DNA of 64,000 nucleotides, from assembly GCA_030427245.1 (NCBI GenBank), contig JAUHXA010000028.1:1-64000 (forward strand), read 5' to 3'. The notes under the pieces were generated by a model. That model did not search any database. It was given only the letters and a program-made list of their open reading frames with translations, and was not told the origin of the DNA. The position numbers and the translations under genes were made by a program. The DNA comes from Bacteroidia bacterium (lineage in GTDB: Bacteria; Bacteroidota; Bacteroidia; Chitinophagales; UBA2359). This document shows positions 61,418 to 64,000 of this stretch, piece after piece (position 1 is the first letter of the stretch; each line of letters begins with the position of its first letter).

Positions 61418-62305
61418 ATGATTCATACCATAGACTTAAATTTTTTAGGGCATAGTCACTCTATCGCTTCCTACCTCGTAGAAACTTCAGCAGGTCCCGT
61501 GTTGGTAGAAACTGGTCCTCATTCTGTTTTGCCAAATCTCAAGAAAGGATTGGCTGAAAGGGGATATAAACTAAGTGATATTCAGCACGTTTTTTTGACC
61601 CATATTCACTTAGACCATGCAGGAGCAGCTTGGTACTTTGCCCATCAAGGAGCAACAGTCTATGTGCATCCGTTTGGTTACAAACATCTTGCCCAACCCG
61701 AAAAACTTTTATACTCTGCAAAACGTATTTACCAGGATGATATGGGCCGACTTTGGGGAGATATGAAAGCCATACCCGAAAGTCAATTGGTCGCAGTAGA
61801 AAACAAAGCTGAATTCACCATTGGAGATACAACCTTCAAAGCTTGGCATACGCCTGGTCATGCAGTGCATCATATTGCTTGGCAACTCGACAAAGGCCTC
61901 TTTGCAGGAGATGTGGCAGGGGTAAAAATTGAAGGAGGAAAAGTGGTCGTTCCTTGTCCACCGCCTGATATCAATCTTGAAGATTGGAAAAAATCTGTCG
62001 AATTATTGAAGTCTTTGGAACTTGAACGATTGTATTTAGCACATTTCGGTGAAATTCAAAATGTTAATGAACATTTGGATGAAGTAATAGAGTGTCTTTG
62101 GGACTGGGCAAATTGGATAAAACCCTATTGGGAAAGCGGCAAAAGTGCAGAGGAAATCACGCCTCTTTTTGAAGCTTATGCCGACCAACAACTTATTGAC
62201 TACGGTATTGATGCCGAGGGGCGTGCGAGGTATGAAGCGGCAAATCCTTCGTGGATGAGTGTAGCGGGTTTGATGCGGTATTGGCGTAAAAAAACGGCTT
62301 CGTAA
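61418..62305 (+). CDS. MBL-fold metallo-hydrolase
   Basis: About 295 residues from the ATG at 61418 (MIHTIDLNFLGHSHSIASYLVE); a longer frame from 61289 adds an implausible leader. The metal-binding motif is HIHLDH (H62, H64, D66, H67), then WHTPGHAVHH, FAGDVAG and, near the end, LYLAHFGE. It resembles glyoxalase-II-like or lactonase-type enzymes in which Zn2+ activates water. The C-terminal ~90 residues are helical and include WLWDWANWIKP-like sequence. Substrate unknown. It follows the prenyltransferase gene by 125 bases. Confidence 0.9.
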   Translation: MIHTIDLNFLGHSHSIASYLVETSAGPVLVETGPHSVLPNLKKGLAERGYKLSDIQHVFLTHIHLDHAGAAWYFAHQGATVYVHPFGYKHLAQPEKLLYSAKRIYQDDMGRLWGDMKAIPESQLVAVENKAEFTIGDTTFKAWHTPGHAVHHIAWQLDKGLFAGDVAGVKIEGGKVVVPCPPPDINLEDWKKSVELLKSLELERLYLAHFGEIQNVNEHLDEVIECLWDWANWIKPYWESGKSAEEITPLFEAYADQQLIDYGIDAEGRARYEAANPSWMSVAGLMRYWRKKTAS

Positions 62306-62468
62306 ATGGTATAGACCATAGACGAAAGGAGTGAGAAACGATTTTTAAAGATAACAAACAATCAATTGATAATTAATATTTCACCTCTCTGCAACTTCGT
62401 CCAAAGTCTAAAAATCAGCACGATATAGAAGTAAAAAATTATATTTTCATTTTTTAAAAAATAAACAA

Positions 62469-63395
62469 ATGACCTTTAGAAAATTATTCTTTCTTTCATT
62501 GATAATGATGGTAGCAGTGAGCGCCTGTAAGAATCAAGGCGGAACATCTGCTCCTGATTTGAAAACTCCACAGGATTCTTTGGCGTATAGCTTGGGTGTA
62601 GATTATGCAAGTAGTTTGGCAGAAGCTGAGATCGCTGGCTTAAACATAGATGCTTTTACAAAAGGCCTGAACGATGTTTTGGAGGGAAAAGAGTTGGAAG
62701 TTTCTGATGAAGAGGTTGCTCAGCAAGTGCGTGATTTTGTCACCAAAATGCGTAGTCCTGAAGCAACTCCTGAAGACAAAAACATCAACGACGAAAAAGT
62801 GGCTTACGCTTTTGGTATTGATTATGGTTCAAACCTGAAAAAAAGTGGTTTAACAGACTTCAATGAATCTGCTTTTGCAGGTGCGGTTAATGCAACTATG
62901 GCAGGAGAAAGTGAAGACAATGTATTGTTGATTGATGCGGAAGCAGCTCGTGACATTATCCAAACACAGTTTACTGCTATTCAAGCTAAAAAAGGCGAAG
63001 CAAACAAAGCGAAAGGGGAGGAATTCTTGTCAAAAAACAAAGAACGAGAAGGAATCACCGTTACCGAAAGTGGTTTGCAATACGAAGTAATGACTGAAGG
63101 AACAGGCGCGAAACCTGCTGCTGAAGACAAAGTGAGAGTTCACTATCATGGTACATTGATTGACGGAACCGTATTTGACAGCTCAGTAGATCGTGGCGAA
63201 CCTGCCGAATTCCCTGTTGGCGGTGTTATCAAAGGGTGGGTAGAAGCTCTTCAATTGATGCCTGTGGGTTCAAAATGGAAACTATACATTCCTGCTGATT
63301 TGGCGTATGGTGAGCGTGGAGCTGGCGGAGATATTGGCCCACAAGAAACCTTGATTTTTGAAGTAGAATTGTTGGAAATCTTAGGAGACGAATAG
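62469..63395 (+). CDS. FKBP-type peptidyl-prolyl isomerase, lipoprotein
   Basis: 308 residues. The lipoprotein signal ends at Cys20 (LIMMVAVSAC). Two tandem FKBP-N-like regions (SLAYSLGVDYASSLAEAEIAGL and VAYAFGIDYGSNLKKSGLTDF) form the dimerisation helices. The FKBP domain (about 210-306) has DKVRVHYHGTLIDGTVFDSS, VIKGWVEALQLMPVGSKWKLYIP and AYGERGAGGDIGPQETLIFEVELLEI. These residues are as in active FkpA/Mip proteins that help fold envelope proteins. The duplication of the N region is an unusual but known variant. Confidence 0.93.
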   Translation: MTFRKLFFLSLIMMVAVSACKNQGGTSAPDLKTPQDSLAYSLGVDYASSLAEAEIAGLNIDAFTKGLNDVLEGKELEVSDEEVAQQVRDFVTKMRSPEATPEDKNINDEKVAYAFGIDYGSNLKKSGLTDFNESAFAGAVNATMAGESEDNVLLIDAEAARDIIQTQFTAIQAKKGEANKAKGEEFLSKNKEREGITVTESGLQYEVMTEGTGAKPAAEDKVRVHYHGTLIDGTVFDSSVDRGEPAEFPVGGVIKGWVEALQLMPVGSKWKLYIPADLAYGERGAGGDIGPQETLIFEVELLEILGDE

Positions 63396-63429
63396 CTTCA
63401 AAACTCTAATACAAATTCAATTCTAAATG

Positions 63430-63465
63430 CAAAAGGCGAAAGAAAATCATTTCTTTCGCCTTTTG
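63430..63465. terminator. Bidirectional terminator
   Basis: CAAAAGGCGAAAGAA (63430-63444) and exact complement TTCTTTCGCCTTTTG (63451-63465), six-base loop, between convergent FKBP and HsdR_N genes. Confidence 0.85.
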
Positions 63466-63468
63466 TAA

Positions 63469-63918
63469 TTAATTTACTTCTTCAAAATAAGGCAAATCCT
63501 CAATAAAAGAATAGCTATTCGTCTCATAGTCAATCTTGCAGCAAAAGTGTTCTAAGCCATTGGTAACAAAGAGATAGGTCACTTTCAAAGAAATATTGTA
63601 AGCTGCAATTTGGTCAAAAACTTGCTGAGTGATTTTGACATTTGGAGCTTTACATTCCACAATCAAAATAGGTTCCCCATTTTTATTGTAAGCCACCACA
63701 TCAGTTCTACGCAGCAAAGTGTTCACCTTCAATGCCTTTTCGACGGCCAAAAAACTTTTGGGGTATGCCCTGTCTTTTACCAAAAATTGAAGTACATGCT
63801 GACGCACCCACTCTTCGGGAGTCCACAGCAAATATTTACGCCGCACAAAACCAAATAAATAATTTTTATTGTCGACTTTCTTGGTAGGAATAGAATATTC
63901 AGGAAAATTGAGTTGCAT
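63469..63918 (-). CDS. Stand-alone HsdR_N (type I restriction enzyme R, N-terminal) domain protein
   Basis: 149 residues. The PD-(D/E)XK core is visible: RRTDVVAY (Asp73), then PILIVECKAP (Glu88-x-Lys90), with EWVRQHVLQFLV before it and VTNGLEHFCC after. Only the nuclease-type domain of the type I restriction subunit is present; no helicase or partner genes follow. Small proteins like this are widespread in Bacteroidota and are often next to a DNA polymerase III delta gene, so a non-restriction role is likely. Confidence 0.82.
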   Translation of the reverse strand: MQLNFPEYSIPTKKVDNKNYLFGFVRRKYLLWTPEEWVRQHVLQFLVKDRAYPKSFLAVEKALKVNTLLRRTDVVAYNKNGEPILIVECKAPNVKITQQVFDQIAAYNISLKVTYLFVTNGLEHFCCKIDYETNSYSFIEDLPYFEEVN

Positions 63919-63950
63919 TTTAGATATTTTGAAAACCTTACATCAAGTAA

Positions 63951-64000
63951 TCAACTCCACTGCCCCCTCAACTTCAATACCTTCTCAATCACATCTCGCA
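63951..64000 (-). CDS. 3' end of a further minus-strand gene (partial)
   Basis: Reading inward from the window edge the frame gives RDVIEKVLKLRGQWS and then a stop at 63951-63953. Only 15 codons are visible, so neither the gene nor its function can be judged; it is listed because the gene spacing makes it plausible. Confidence 0.25.
   Translation of the reverse strand, partial: RDVIEKVLKLRGQWS

Overview
The window is chromosomal DNA of a gliding, Bacteroidota-type bacterium with an AT-rich genome. The evidence is gldF and gldG, a PorP/SprF-type outer membrane protein, several secreted proteins with type IX secretion (T9SS) or CHU_C C-terminal domains, promoters of the TTTG / TAnnTTTG type, and starts without Shine-Dalgarno sequences. 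A Saprospiria-like placement would fit the gene content, but the sequence alone does not fix the genus.

Layout. 1-1268 is a repeat-rich, decayed stretch with a truncated leucine-rich-repeat gene. 1269-4985 carries a stand-alone molybdopterin oxidoreductase, interrupted in frame by repeat-like DNA, and a lipoprotein. 5238-12883 holds comF, the gliding cluster gldF-gldG-DUF4340, a lipoprotein, lepB and a CHU_C protein. 13075-17751 is on the minus strand: tig-clpP-clpX (protein folding and ATP-dependent proteolysis) and a small orphan. 17847-24837 has maeB, a zone of broken genes with an AT-rich orphan, tRNA-Leu(UAG), and the RelA/SpoT (p)ppGpp enzyme. 24920-34437 has a DUF4139 protein, two T9SS cargo genes (one frameshifted), trpF-trpB, a lipoprotein, an alpha/beta hydrolase, a PorP/SprF protein and an EamA transporter.

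34611-38442 is the most striking part: a compact AT-rich cassette of three genes joined by ATGA stop/start overlaps, encoding an AAA/DUF3696-type ATPase, an OLD/DUF4435-like TOPRIM protein and a DUF262 protein. It looks like an acquired anti-phage or DNA-conflict system related in parts to PARIS, OLD and GmrSD, but the three-part combination is not one I recognise.

38491-50960 is mostly housekeeping: a CpeT/CpcT-like domain fused to a prolyl oligopeptidase, era, an Omp28-type T9SS protein, an AAA/PD-(D/E)XK protein, valS, an orphan, a DUF3124 lipoprotein and a metallophosphoesterase. 51047-55462 is a DUF4956-CotH-VTC operon, a known but poorly understood grouping. The remainder has membrane and lipoproteins, a truncated aminoglycoside-phosphotransferase-like gene, a secreted coiled-coil protein, a TPR-like protein, a UbiA-type prenyltransferase, an MBL-fold hydrolase, an FKBP lipoprotein and a small HsdR_N protein.

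The intergenic regions hold several unrelated families of small inverted-repeat elements. One (57154-57286) has a perfect 9-bp flanking direct repeat, a second (45492-45652) probably has one too, and a third family is present twice in opposite orientations (12976-13076 and 45701-45823). They look like non-autonomous mobile elements (MITEs). No transposase, prophage, CRISPR array or rRNA was seen.
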